Of a stretch of 63,190 bases of DNA, positions 16,988 through 25,947 are shown one piece after another. The translations under genes were made by a program, and so were the position numbers. Position 1 is the first letter of the stretch. Every line of letters begins with the position of its first letter. Below the pieces are notes generated by a model. That model did no database searches and was not told the DNA's origin. It worked only from the letters and a program-made list of their open reading frames with translations. Location: NCBI RefSeq assembly GCF_913054185.1, contig NZ_CAJXIV010000013.1:1-63190 (forward strand), read 5' to 3'. This DNA comes from an uncultured Shimia sp. (GTDB lineage: Bacteria; Pseudomonadota; Alphaproteobacteria; Rhodobacterales; Rhodobacteraceae).

Positions 16988-17485
16988 TTAATAGATGTAG
17001 CGGATCTGGTCGGTCCAATACCGCTCCACACGACGCAGCGCGTGGGTGATCTGCTCGATTCCATCTTCGCCCAGCACACCTTTGGCCTGTAGGCCTTCGG
17101 CATGACGCGCAAACAGCTTGGAAATCACGTCGCGGATTTCACGGCCTTTGTCGGTCAGACGCACCCGCACAGAGCGGCGATCAATCTCGCAGCGCTGATG
17201 GTGCATATAACCCGCATCGACCAGTTTCTTCAGGTTGTAGCTCACATTGGAGCCTTGGTAGTAGCCGCGTGTCTTGAGTTCGCCCGCAGTCACTTCGTTG
17301 TCGCCAATATTGAACAGCAACAGCGCTTGTACCGCGTTAATTTCGATAACCCCAACACGTTCAAACTCGTCTTTGATCACATCCAGCAACAGCCGGTGCA
17401 GGCGCTCAACAAGCGCCAGCGAGTCCAAATAGTCAGTCATAAACGACTGCTCTGGCCCGCTTTCCATTGATGAATGAAAGCTCAT
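16988..17485 (-). CDS. MarR family winged-helix regulator (LdtR-like)
   Basis: 165 residues. A central winged helix-turn-helix is visible: VIEINAVQALLLFNIGDNEVTAGELKTRGYYQGSNVSYNLKKLVDAGYMHHQR, followed by the wing RRSVRVRLTDKGREI and a C-terminal dimerisation helix. The GYYQGSNVSYNLKKL recognition helix closely matches the LdtR group of alphaproteobacterial MarR regulators, which respond to small ligands and affect cell-wall and stress genes. Its start may be at 17485 or at a later Met (MTDYLDSL). It is convergent with the DUF1194 genes; its targets are unknown. Confidence 0.82.
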   Translation of the reverse strand: MSFHSSMESGPEQSFMTDYLDSLALVERLHRLLLDVIKDEFERVGVIEINAVQALLLFNIGDNEVTAGELKTRGYYQGSNVSYNLKKLVDAGYMHHQRCEIDRRSVRVRLTDKGREIRDVISKLFARHAEGLQAKGVLGEDGIEQITHALRRVERYWTDQIRYIY

Positions 17486-17576
17486 TCTAGTTCTCCGTCA
17501 GCTTTGTCTGACAACAAGACTGACGGATAAAGCCCAACAAGTGGTTAAACCGTCCAAAAGACGTCACAAATTCGCG

Positions 17577-17879
17577 TCAATTACGGCCACTGATCGCTGT
17601 CGAAATGTCTGAAATCATCGCTGCAAATGGCGCCGGAGCTGGTTTTTGCCCCGTAACCCATTGATATAAGTCCTGATCATTCTCGTTCAGCAGAGAATCG
17701 TACAGGTCCAGCGTCGCCGCATCCATCGAGGACAAATTGTCCGCCGCATAGCGCTCCAGAATAATGTCCATCTCTTTGATCCCACGCCGCATCGAGCGCA
17801 TTTGCATGCGCTTCAGGCGATTCTCATGGGTTTCATTTGCCGGATTCGGGGTCCTTGTGGGCACGTCGATCATCGTCAC
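17577..17879 (-). CDS. sdhE: Succinate dehydrogenase assembly factor SdhE
   Basis: 100 residues read from GTG at 17879, which overlaps the stop of the upstream XRE gene; an ATG at 17873 is an alternative. The family motif RMQMRSMRRGIKEMDIILERYA contains the conserved RGxxE surface needed to flavinylate SdhA/FrdA, and LLNENDQDLYQWVTG is the typical C-terminal helix. It inserts FAD covalently into succinate dehydrogenase in the cytoplasm. The C-terminal alanine- and serine-rich tail is group-specific. Confidence 0.88.
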   Translation of the reverse strand: MTMIDVPTRTPNPANETHENRLKRMQMRSMRRGIKEMDIILERYAADNLSSMDAATLDLYDSLLNENDQDLYQWVTGQKPAPAPFAAMISDISTAISGRN

Positions 17880-18283
17880 ACCTTATTGCGCAGCGCTTTT
17901 TCCAAACGCGCGAGCTTTTCTAGGTCATTTTTCATGCGGCTGCGGATCACGCGGATCTCCTGCACAATTGCCAATAGGTCCGTATCCGCAGTCTCTTCGT
18001 CGCCTGGCATCTCCACGCCATCCCCGTCGCCGGTCAGCAACCAGCCCACAGACACATTCAACAGGCCCGCCATCATCGACAGCCTATTGGCACGTGGCTC
18101 GCTCAGGTCACCTTCCCAATTGGACAGAGTGCTGCGTTTGATACCCAAACGTTTGGCCAGCTCGCCTTGTTTCAGACCCGCCGCCTCTCGCGCTGCGGCC
18201 AACCGATCGCCAAAGGTAGCCACGTCCTCGCCATACCAACCCTCGTCGGTCAGCGGTTCCACTTGGTCCTGTGACATATACAT
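17876..18283 (-). CDS. XRE-family helix-turn-helix regulator
   Basis: 135 residues from the ATG at 18283 (or 18277). An HTH_3 domain spans about residues 20-80: FGDRLAAAREAAGLKQGELAKRLGIKRSTLSNWEGDLSEPRANRLSMMAGLLNVSVGWLLTG. An acidic linker (GDGDGVEMPGDEETADT) follows, then a C-terminal coiled-coil-like helix rich in Arg and Leu. Its stop overlaps the sdhE start, so it heads a two-gene operon and may act as an autoregulator (inference). It is divergent from the aminotransferase gene; the shared gap is about 75 bases. Confidence 0.85.
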   Translation of the reverse strand: MYMSQDQVEPLTDEGWYGEDVATFGDRLAAAREAAGLKQGELAKRLGIKRSTLSNWEGDLSEPRANRLSMMAGLLNVSVGWLLTGDGDGVEMPGDEETADTDLLAIVQEIRVIRSRMKNDLEKLARLEKALRNKV

Positions 18284-18325
18284 TCCTTTGGTTTCTGCCT
18301 TGAACGGCATTCCTGCGCACCCTAA

Positions 18326-19561
<1,236 letters not shown>

Positions 19562-19588
19562 TCGCGGACCCAAATCAAAAGGTGGCCC

Positions 19589-19996
19589 ATGAGCAGTGAC
19601 CTGCCAGACTACTACTTCCGCGTCCGCGAAAATGGCGCGATGGTTTTCCGTGTCGACACGGAGAACCGCCAACGCCGGATTGAGATGGACCAAATTGCGG
19701 TCATCAACATCAAGAATGGCGAGGTTAAGCCCCATGGCAGCACCAAGCTGACCAAAGAGGACAAGGCAGAGATTGATGCTTGGATGGAGGAACGCCGCGC
19801 TTTGCTCGCGGAACGAGACATCGACGACATCTTACGTTCCGTGGACCACCTCAACCTGACTTCTCAATGGGCGCAATCCAAGGCCACGCCGGATCAGTTG
19901 GAGCAAATCACCGACACTTTGTTGTTGGCGATGCATGATCTGCGGTCAGTTCTGGTGCGCAAAAAGGCGGATCGATTGCTGAAAGGCAAGAAGTAG
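19589..19996 (+). CDS. Conserved hypothetical protein
   Basis: 135 residues, 27 bases after the aminotransferase, preceded by AAGGTGG. It has no signal peptide or membrane segment. The N-terminal half (YYFRVRENGAMVFRVDTENRQRRIEMDQIAVINIKNGEVKPHG) looks like a small beta-sheet domain; the C-terminal half is helical and charged, ending in KKADRLLKGKK. No known domain was recognised. Probably co-transcribed with the aminotransferase. Confidence 0.7.
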   Translation: MSSDLPDYYFRVRENGAMVFRVDTENRQRRIEMDQIAVINIKNGEVKPHGSTKLTKEDKAEIDAWMEERRALLAERDIDDILRSVDHLNLTSQWAQSKATPDQLEQITDTLLLAMHDLRSVLVRKKADRLLKGKK

Positions 19997-20031
19997 AGGG
20001 GCTTTGCCCCGTCCCATCCCCAGATAGGACT

Positions 20032-20058
20032 CCCCAAGGTATTTGAGGAAAGAGAAAG
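20032..20058 (+). repeat. AGGTATTT/GAAAGAGAAAG motif, copy 2
   Basis: CCCCAAGGTATTTGAGGAAAGAGAAAG-like sequence (27 bases) in the gap after the hypothetical gene, following a small GGGGC-TTT-GCCCC hairpin (19998-20010). Matches the motifs at 804-829 and 53451-53476. Confidence 0.5.
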
Positions 20059-20061
20059 TCG

Positions 20062-20089
20062 GGCGTCGGTGTTAAGCCGACGCCTTTTT
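20062..20089 (+). terminator. Terminator overlapping the 3' end of the MATE gene
   Basis: Perfect stem GGCGTCGG / CCGACGCC with a 7-base loop and TTTTT, oriented for the plus-strand gene at 19589-19996. It contains the stop codon and last codons of the opposite-strand MATE gene. Confidence 0.8.
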
Positions 20090-21469
20090 CTCGGAGAACC
20101 GCTTACGCAGGCGTTTTAGATCCGTGACCCAGAAACGATACATCAGCAAGATGCCCGCTGCCGTCAGACCGCAAACCAGCCCAAGCCAGACACCTTCGCC
20201 CCCCAGACCAAAGGTAAAGCCCAACACATAGGCACTTGGCACGCCAATGCCCCAATAGCTGATCGCGGCAATCACCATCGGCCCACGGGTGTCTTGCACC
20301 CCACGCAACAGCCCCAGCGCCATCACCTGCGCACCATCCATCACCTGAAACAGCGCCGCCACGTAGAGCAAGCTAACACCTGTTGCGATGATCACCTCGC
20401 GTTGAGGCTCTTGCGGATCAATAAAGGCACCAAGCAGTTGCTCCGGGAAGATCAAGAAGATCGCCACCGCAACAAAGGCCAGCATCAGCGAGGCGACAAT
20501 CGCCACCCAAGCCCCACGCGCCATGTGCTCCGCATCTTTGCGCCCCATGGCGTTGCCCGCTCGCACCGTGGCGGCATTAGACAAGCCCAAATGGATCATA
20601 AAGGCCAGGCTGGCCAATTGCAGCGCAATACCATGTGCCGCCAGCGTCACCGTGCCCAACCACCCCATCATGATGGACGAGGCGGAGAACAATCCAACCT
20701 CGGCCAGGTTGGTCACGCCAATGGGCAGGCCCAGCCGGAACACTTTGGCAAACACTTCCCAGTCTGGCCGCCAGATACGGGCAAACAGCGTGTGCTGCGG
20801 CAGCGCCTTCACCGCGTAGAGGACCACGCCAATCAAAGACACAAACTGCACAATGATCGAGGCAATTGCCGCCCCGCGCACACCCATCTCGGGCAGGCCC
20901 CAATTGCCAAAAATCAACCCGTAGTTCACCACCGCGTTCACTGGCACGGCGGCCACTGTGACCCAGAACACCACGCGAGTGTGCTCCAAAGCTGCGAGGT
21001 AAGATTTGAGCACCATCACCAACAATGCGGGAACCAGTCCAAGCCCGGCAATCCGCAAATACGCCTGCGCCAATTCGGCCACATCGGGCGCTTGCTTCAG
21101 CGCCAGCAGAAGTGGGCCCGACATCAGGAACAGCGGTTGCACCACAACGCCAAAGATCACCGAGAGCCACAGCCCCATGCGGGTGACACGTCGCAAGGCC
21201 TGCTCATCCCCTTCCGCATCCGCCTCTGCAACCAGCGGCATCACCGCAATGGCAAAACCTGACCCCAGAATAAAAATGACAAAGAAAAACATGCTGCCCA
21301 GCACCACAGAGGCCAGCGCCTCCACAGAGTACCAGCCCAACATGACGGTGTCGGTCAAACCGATTCCAAACTGCGCCACATGCCCGCCAATGAGTGGCAG
21401 GCCAATACGCATAAGGGCGCGAACGTGATCAGACGTCCGCATTGGGGAGGTCGCTGGTGATGTTGTCAT
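20072..21469 (-). CDS. MATE family multidrug/organic cation efflux transporter
   Basis: 465 residues from the ATG at 21469 (MTTSPATSPM), with about 12 hydrophobic helices in two similar halves, as expected for MATE. Marker segments are IGLPLIGGHVAQFGIGLTDTVMLGWYSVEALASVVLG (first helix and GxxxTxxxG-like loop) and the second-half GLPIGVTNLAEVGLFSASSIMMGWLGTVTLAAHGIAL, where the equivalent Glu and Ala/Gly residues appear. It pumps cationic compounds out in exchange for sodium or protons across the inner membrane (family knowledge). Single-gene unit. Confidence 0.9.
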   Translation of the reverse strand: MTTSPATSPMRTSDHVRALMRIGLPLIGGHVAQFGIGLTDTVMLGWYSVEALASVVLGSMFFFVIFILGSGFAIAVMPLVAEADAEGDEQALRRVTRMGLWLSVIFGVVVQPLFLMSGPLLLALKQAPDVAELAQAYLRIAGLGLVPALLVMVLKSYLAALEHTRVVFWVTVAAVPVNAVVNYGLIFGNWGLPEMGVRGAAIASIIVQFVSLIGVVLYAVKALPQHTLFARIWRPDWEVFAKVFRLGLPIGVTNLAEVGLFSASSIMMGWLGTVTLAAHGIALQLASLAFMIHLGLSNAATVRAGNAMGRKDAEHMARGAWVAIVASLMLAFVAVAIFLIFPEQLLGAFIDPQEPQREVIIATGVSLLYVAALFQVMDGAQVMALGLLRGVQDTRGPMVIAAISYWGIGVPSAYVLGFTFGLGGEGVWLGLVCGLTAAGILLMYRFWVTDLKRLRKRFSEKKASA

Positions 21470-21575
21470 GCCCAAGCAGTAAGCTTGTTAATTAGACAGG
21501 GCAAGGCCCGGCTTTGCGTTGATCAAAAATCCGCACTCTGCCACCATGGTCCTGTTTCCAACTCAAGGTTCCACC

Positions 21576-22220
21576 ATGTCCACCGATCCCTTTGCCACAT
21601 TGATTTCCGACAGCCGCGCATTTTTGAACACCTTGGCTGACAACAACTCCAAGGACTGGTTTGCAGGGCACAAAACCACTTATGAAAGCCAGCTCAAATC
21701 GCCAGCACTGGCGCTTCTCGACACGGTGAGCGCTTCTTTGGAACGACAAACCGGACAGGTGCCGTCCACCAAACTCTTCCGCCCCCACCGTGACGTGCGG
21801 TTTTCCAAAGACAAAACGCCCTATCACCTGCATTTGCACATGTTGTGGTCTACCCCGCCGACCGGCTTTTTCTTCGGCATTGGCCGCGACTATCTTTCTG
21901 TGGGCGGCGGCATCATGGGGTTGGACAAAGACAAGCTCACGCGGTGGCGCACACTTGTTGATGGCGCGAGCGGCACAAAAATCGCCAGTGCCTTGGATGA
22001 TCTGCAAGCCAGCGGCGCCCGCATGGATGACGCTGAACTCAAACGCGTGCCCGCGCCGTTTGACAAGGACCACCCGCAGGCGGCCTTGCTCAAACGCAAA
22101 AGCTGCACGGTCTGGTTTGACTTTGACGAAAGTGAGATCACAAAAGGCAGCCTCGTGTCGCAAATCGAGACCGCCTTCCAAAAATTACAGCCACTCAATC
22201 AGCTGCTATCCACGCTTTAG
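21576..22220 (+). CDS. DUF2461 / TIGR02453 family protein
   Basis: 214 residues from the ATG at 21576 (MSTDPFATLISDSRAFL). The family pattern LADNNSKDWFAGHKTTYE, LFRPHRDVRFSKDKTPYHLHLHM and GRDYLSVGGGIMGLDKDKLTRWR identifies DUF2461. The domain is widespread and of unknown biochemical role. The conserved RF-KDK-PY-H residues are all present. Its stop overlaps that of ppk2 on the other strand (TTAG), so the two genes converge with no spacer. Confidence 0.83.
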   Translation: MSTDPFATLISDSRAFLNTLADNNSKDWFAGHKTTYESQLKSPALALLDTVSASLERQTGQVPSTKLFRPHRDVRFSKDKTPYHLHLHMLWSTPPTGFFFGIGRDYLSVGGGIMGLDKDKLTRWRTLVDGASGTKIASALDDLQASGARMDDAELKRVPAPFDKDHPQAALLKRKSCTVWFDFDESEITKGSLVSQIETAFQKLQPLNQLLSTL

Positions 22221-23206
22221 CGCGGCTTACGTGTGTCCGGGTGCAACGCCGCGCCCAGAATGTGATCAGACTGGTGAATCACATGGCTGGCGGTGTTCAC
22301 AATCAGCGGGTCCGCCTGCTCCACAATGCTGTGATCCTTGCCGGGATACTCCAGCGAGCTCAGAAAGTGGCGCATACAGTTCAAGCGCGCACGTTTCTTG
22401 TCGTTTGATTTCACCACTGTCCACGGCGCGTCGGCTGTGTCGGTATAGAAGAACATTGCTTCTTTAGCCTCAGTGTAGTCGCTCCATTTGGACAGAGAGG
22501 CTTTGTCAATTGGACTCAGCTTCCACTGCTTCAATGGATCGGTCTCCCGGCTCTCAAACCGGCGTTTCTGCTCGTCCTGCGTGACCGAGAACCAGTATTT
22601 GTAAAGCCGAATACCTGAACGCACCAACATGCGTTCCAAATCGGGGGTCTGGCGCATGAATTCGAGATATTCCCCCGGCTCACAGAACCCCATCACCCGC
22701 TCCACACCGGCACGGTTGTACCAGCTGCGATCATAAAGCACCATTTCGCCGGAGGTTGGCAGATGGTCGATGTAGCGCTGGAAATACCACTGCCCGCGCT
22801 CTTCGTCGGTGGGTTTGTTCAGCGCCACCACGCGCGCGGAGCGTGGGTTCAGGTGCTCGGTAAAGCGCTTGATTGTACCGCCCTTCCCGGCTGCATCGCG
22901 TCCCTCAAACAGCATCACAAACTTCTGGCCGGTGTCCTGCGCCCACAGCTGTACTTTCAGCAACTCCGCCTGCAACTGCGCTTTCTGCTTTTCGTACGAC
23001 CGGCGGGACAGTTTGGTGGCGTAAGGATATTCCCCCCGCTCAAATGCGCGGCGCAACTCATCCGCAGAAGGCTCACTGTGTGACCGCACATCAAGCGTTG
23101 CTTCCTCGGTAGATGTCACATCGTCGGACACCGCCGCCGCATCCTTGTCCACGCCATTTTCCACCTGAACCACACCATCCAACTGATCATCCATAAGCGT
23201 CTCCAT
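22217..23206 (-). CDS. ppk2: Polyphosphate kinase 2
   Basis: 329 residues. A poorly conserved, acidic N-terminal extension (about 1-60) precedes the PPK2 kinase core: Walker A-like FEGRDAAGKGGTIKRFTEHLNPR, the lid-proximal ARVVALNKPTDEERGQWYFQRYIDHLP, and Walker B MVLYDRSWYNRAGVERVMGFC. The C-terminal lid segment is KRRFESRETDPLKQWKLSPID. It moves phosphate between polyphosphate and (d)NDP/NTP; this single-domain form usually makes GTP or ATP from polyphosphate. Start at 23206 with a second Met four codons later. Confidence 0.92.
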   Translation of the reverse strand: METLMDDQLDGVVQVENGVDKDAAAVSDDVTSTEEATLDVRSHSEPSADELRRAFERGEYPYATKLSRRSYEKQKAQLQAELLKVQLWAQDTGQKFVMLFEGRDAAGKGGTIKRFTEHLNPRSARVVALNKPTDEERGQWYFQRYIDHLPTSGEMVLYDRSWYNRAGVERVMGFCEPGEYLEFMRQTPDLERMLVRSGIRLYKYWFSVTQDEQKRRFESRETDPLKQWKLSPIDKASLSKWSDYTEAKEAMFFYTDTADAPWTVVKSNDKKRARLNCMRHFLSSLEYPGKDHSIVEQADPLIVNTASHVIHQSDHILGAALHPDTRKPR

Positions 23207-23238
23207 ACGTTTCTTTTAAGATCACAAGTCAGCTAGCA

Positions 23239-23276
23239 TTTTGTTGGCAAAAACGCCTTGATGCACGTCAACAAAA
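23239..23276. promoter_or_regulatory. Inverted repeat TTTTGTTG...CAACAAAA between divergent genes
   Basis: Arms at 23239-23246 and 23269-23276 separated by 22 bases, in the gap between ppk2 (minus) and the secreted hydrolase (plus). It may be an operator; nothing else was recognised in this 225-base gap except a GGAGGA ribosome site for the plus gene. Confidence 0.35.
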
Positions 23277-23431
23277 CCCACAAATACCCCATATTTCCTT
23301 CACCTTTTCAGCCCTTTCAGAGCTGCTCCCCGTACACAACGGCACACAATGACCCCGCGTCTCGTTTTCCCTTCAGAGTAGATTGCAGCGAATGTCACCC
23401 CTAGACTTCCCGCAGTCATTGGAGGACCTTC

Positions 23432-24733
23432 ATGTTTGTTAAGCCCAGATCCTGTTTTTGGAAGATTGCTGTGTCACTGACCCTCGCTGCCACACCGCTT
23501 GTCGCACAAGACCGCATTGACTTAATCCGGCCCGATGCCCCCGAGCTTGCCCCTTACGGCGCGCTGCCGATTGGGGTCACCACACGCCACTTTGAACACC
23601 AAGATCAAGTCGACGTGCTGAACGCGACCGAAGACACACTGGTGCGCTACGACCGTCCGCTGACAGTTGAAATTTGGTATCCCGCTGCCGCAGGAACGCC
23701 ACAAGGCGGCACCTATGAAACCGAGCTTCGCGACCCCTCCATTACCGTCACTCTCACCGGACGTGCGGCGCGGGATGCTCCCCCTAAGTCAGATGGTGCC
23801 TACCCGCTTGTGGTGATCTCGCATGGCTATCCCGGCAACCGCGTGCTTCTGTCTCATCTGGGTGAGAACCTCGCCTCCAAAGGTTATGTGGTTGCATCCA
23901 TCGATCACACCGACAGCACCTACCCGGATCAAGCCGCCTTTGGCTCCACGCTGCTCAACCGCCCCATCGACCAGAAATTTGTTGTAGACAGCATCGCGAA
24001 TCTCGACGACTCCATCGGTAGCATCACTGACGCCAACAACACCGCCGTCATTGGCTATTCCATGGGCGGCTACGGTGCGCTGATTTTTGGCGGTGCAGGC
24101 CTGGCCCCTGGCGTCGAGGCGTCCACCTTTGCACCCCCACAAGGTACATTAATCCACAACGTCGCCGGCACCGACACCCATGAGGCGCTGGTGGATGATC
24201 GCGTGAAAGCCATCATCTCCATCGGCCCCTGGGGCAAAAACTACGGCCTGTGGGATGACGCCGGGCTGGCGGGTCTGCGCAAACCAACCCTTCTGATGGC
24301 GGGCGAAGTGGATGACGTGTCCGTCTACGCGGCCATGCGAGAAATCTTCGAACAGGCCACAGGCACAGACCGCCACTTGCTCACTTTTGAGAACGCCAAC
24401 CACAACGCCGCCGCGCCAATCCCTGCGCCAATGGCCAGCTGGCAGCCCTCCGAGAGCCTCGGCTTCCCGCCGTTTGACCACTACGCTGACGCGGTCTGGG
24501 ACACCACGCGTATGAACAATATCACTCAGCACTTCACAACGGCCTTCCTCGATCTGCACCTCAAGGGCGACGAGGACAAAGCCGCTTATCTGGATTTGGT
24601 GCCCAATGCCAAAGATGGCGTGTTTTCTGCTGAAGAAGACGGCAGCTTCAAGCCCGATCACACCTATTGGAAAGGCTTCCCTGCCCGGACTGCGGTTGGC
24701 CTGATATTTGAAACCGAAACTCAGGGCAACTAG
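23432..24733 (+). CDS. Secreted alpha/beta hydrolase (PAF-acetylhydrolase/dienelactone hydrolase-like)
   Basis: 433 residues with a good GGAGGACC ribosome site. A signal peptide covers about residues 1-25 (KIAVSLTLAATPLVA-QD). The catalytic fold includes YPLVVISHGYPGNRVLLSHLGENLASKGYVVASIDHTDS, the nucleophile elbow GYSMGGYG, and later LLMAGEVDDVSV and FENANHNAAAP (Asp and His candidates). The SHG-YPGNR strand matches plasma PAF-acetylhydrolase-type esterases. Probably periplasmic, acting on ester substrates that are not identifiable here. Confidence 0.83.
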   Translation: MFVKPRSCFWKIAVSLTLAATPLVAQDRIDLIRPDAPELAPYGALPIGVTTRHFEHQDQVDVLNATEDTLVRYDRPLTVEIWYPAAAGTPQGGTYETELRDPSITVTLTGRAARDAPPKSDGAYPLVVISHGYPGNRVLLSHLGENLASKGYVVASIDHTDSTYPDQAAFGSTLLNRPIDQKFVVDSIANLDDSIGSITDANNTAVIGYSMGGYGALIFGGAGLAPGVEASTFAPPQGTLIHNVAGTDTHEALVDDRVKAIISIGPWGKNYGLWDDAGLAGLRKPTLLMAGEVDDVSVYAAMREIFEQATGTDRHLLTFENANHNAAAPIPAPMASWQPSESLGFPPFDHYADAVWDTTRMNNITQHFTTAFLDLHLKGDEDKAAYLDLVPNAKDGVFSAEEDGSFKPDHTYWKGFPARTAVGLIFETETQGN

Positions 24734-24747
24734 TCCATCATTGAACA

Positions 24748-24780
24748 GACGTGGCGTCGCAGGGCGCCACGTCTTACGTT
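24748..24780 (+). terminator. Terminator-like hairpin after the hydrolase
   Basis: 9-bp perfect stem GACGTGGCG / CGCCACGTC (24748-24756 and 24765-24773) followed by TTACGTT. The next 180 bases are AT-rich with two GTAATTCC copies (24801 and 24882) and probably hold the promoter of the next gene. Confidence 0.6.
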
Positions 24781-24960
24781 ACGGAACTTGTAAAATTCTC
24801 GTAATTCCGAAAATTTCGTCACCTAAATGCAAACCAACATTCTCTTTTATTTATAGTCAGTTATTTAATTTCCTACCCGAAGTAATTCCAATTTCCCGCT
24901 AAGGCATCATTAAGACTTGAGTGCCTAGGCTGCGGCAGGAATTGCGAGGAGGCTCTCCCT

Positions 24961-25737
24961 ATGAAATTTTTAACCGCCACGGTGTCTGCCATTGCGCTGA
25001 CCGTTTCAACAGGTGCAGCCGTCGCTGACACCGTCACCATTCTGGCCGCTGATCTGCCACCGATGGTCTATTCTGACGGCTCCGGTCGCGAAGCCGAAAT
25101 TGTCACCCGCGTGATGGAGCATTGCGGCCACGACGTGAACTACGTGGTGCAACCTTTCACCCGTCACTGGGCAACCTACGAAGGTGGCACCGGCGACGCT
25201 GTGATGACCGTGCCCGTTGGCATGCCCATGGACGGCGCCCAAAGCGCGCCTTACATCGCCTACCAAAATGGCGTGTCTTTTCTGGCGTCCTCGGGCAGTG
25301 ACTATGGCGCTCTCGCGGATCTTTCCGGCCTGAGCATCGCAGCCTTTGAGGGCGCATCTGGCATTCTGCCGGGCCTGTCTGACGCTCAGGGTTCATTTGG
25401 CTCTTATCGCGAGATGGCTGACCAAGAAACCCAATCCAAACTGCTGTTTGGCGGGCGTGTAGATGGCATCTTGGGTGACGGTATGCTGTTTGCCGCTTAC
25501 GCCGCCAGCTTGCGGGACGCCGGCGCCTCCGCCGGTGTTGACGCCAGCCAAGCGTTGGAGTTTCGCGCCATCTTTGAACCATCCAACTACGCCATGAACT
25601 TCCGCAATCCGGACATGTCTGCGGACTTTGACCGCTGCTTCTCTGAACTGGAAGCAGACGGCGCCATTGCGGCGATCAACACAAAGTGGATCGACAAATA
25701 CCGAGACTCACTGGCGGACAACTACCTGTCCATGTGA
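24961..25737 (+). CDS. Orphan periplasmic solute-binding protein (family 3-like)
   Basis: 258 residues, preceded by GAGGAGG. Signal peptide about 1-22 (FLTATVSAIALTVSTGAAVADT). The mature chain follows the type 3 extracellular solute-binding fold: ILAADLPPMVYSDGSGREAEIVTRVMEHCGHDVNYVVQPFTRHWATYEGGTGDAVMTVPVG, then a SNYAMNFRNPDMSADFDRCF segment near the end. No permease or ATPase gene is adjacent, so it may be an orphan receptor or serve a transporter elsewhere. Ligand unknown; the LPPMVYSDGSG start is typical of amino-acid binders. Confidence 0.8.
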   Translation: MKFLTATVSAIALTVSTGAAVADTVTILAADLPPMVYSDGSGREAEIVTRVMEHCGHDVNYVVQPFTRHWATYEGGTGDAVMTVPVGMPMDGAQSAPYIAYQNGVSFLASSGSDYGALADLSGLSIAAFEGASGILPGLSDAQGSFGSYREMADQETQSKLLFGGRVDGILGDGMLFAAYAASLRDAGASAGVDASQALEFRAIFEPSNYAMNFRNPDMSADFDRCFSELEADGAIAAINTKWIDKYRDSLADNYLSM

Positions 25738-25835
25738 CCGCCAACTTACGACATCACATCCCCATGTGATCACGCGGTGTCCGGGGATTCATTTGTCCCT
25801 CCATCCGGGCACCGCACATTCCCTCTCTCCAAGAC

Positions 25836-25862
25836 GCCGCCTGTTTTATCGCAGGCGGCTTT
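25836..25862 (+). terminator. Terminator after the binding-protein gene
   Basis: Stem GCCGCCTG / CAGGCGGC around TTTTATCG with a trailing TTT, 100 bases downstream of the stop at 25737 and 86 bases before the parE start. Confidence 0.75.
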
Positions 25863-25947
25863 ATGGTTCTTGCGTCCTGCCTCTTCCCCCCGCCGCGCCT
25901 CCCTGCCATACTGCCCGCCAAACAACACCAACAAGAGCAGCCCGCGA

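Noticed and set aside
20294..21262. 322-codon open frame opposite the MATE gene
   Set aside because: Antisense shadow with many His/Gln residues, a by-product of the hydrophobic codons of the membrane protein.
25777..25947. Longer N-terminus for ParE starting at 25777
   Set aside because: It would translate through a terminator hairpin, and the conserved family N-terminus begins right after the ATG at 25948.
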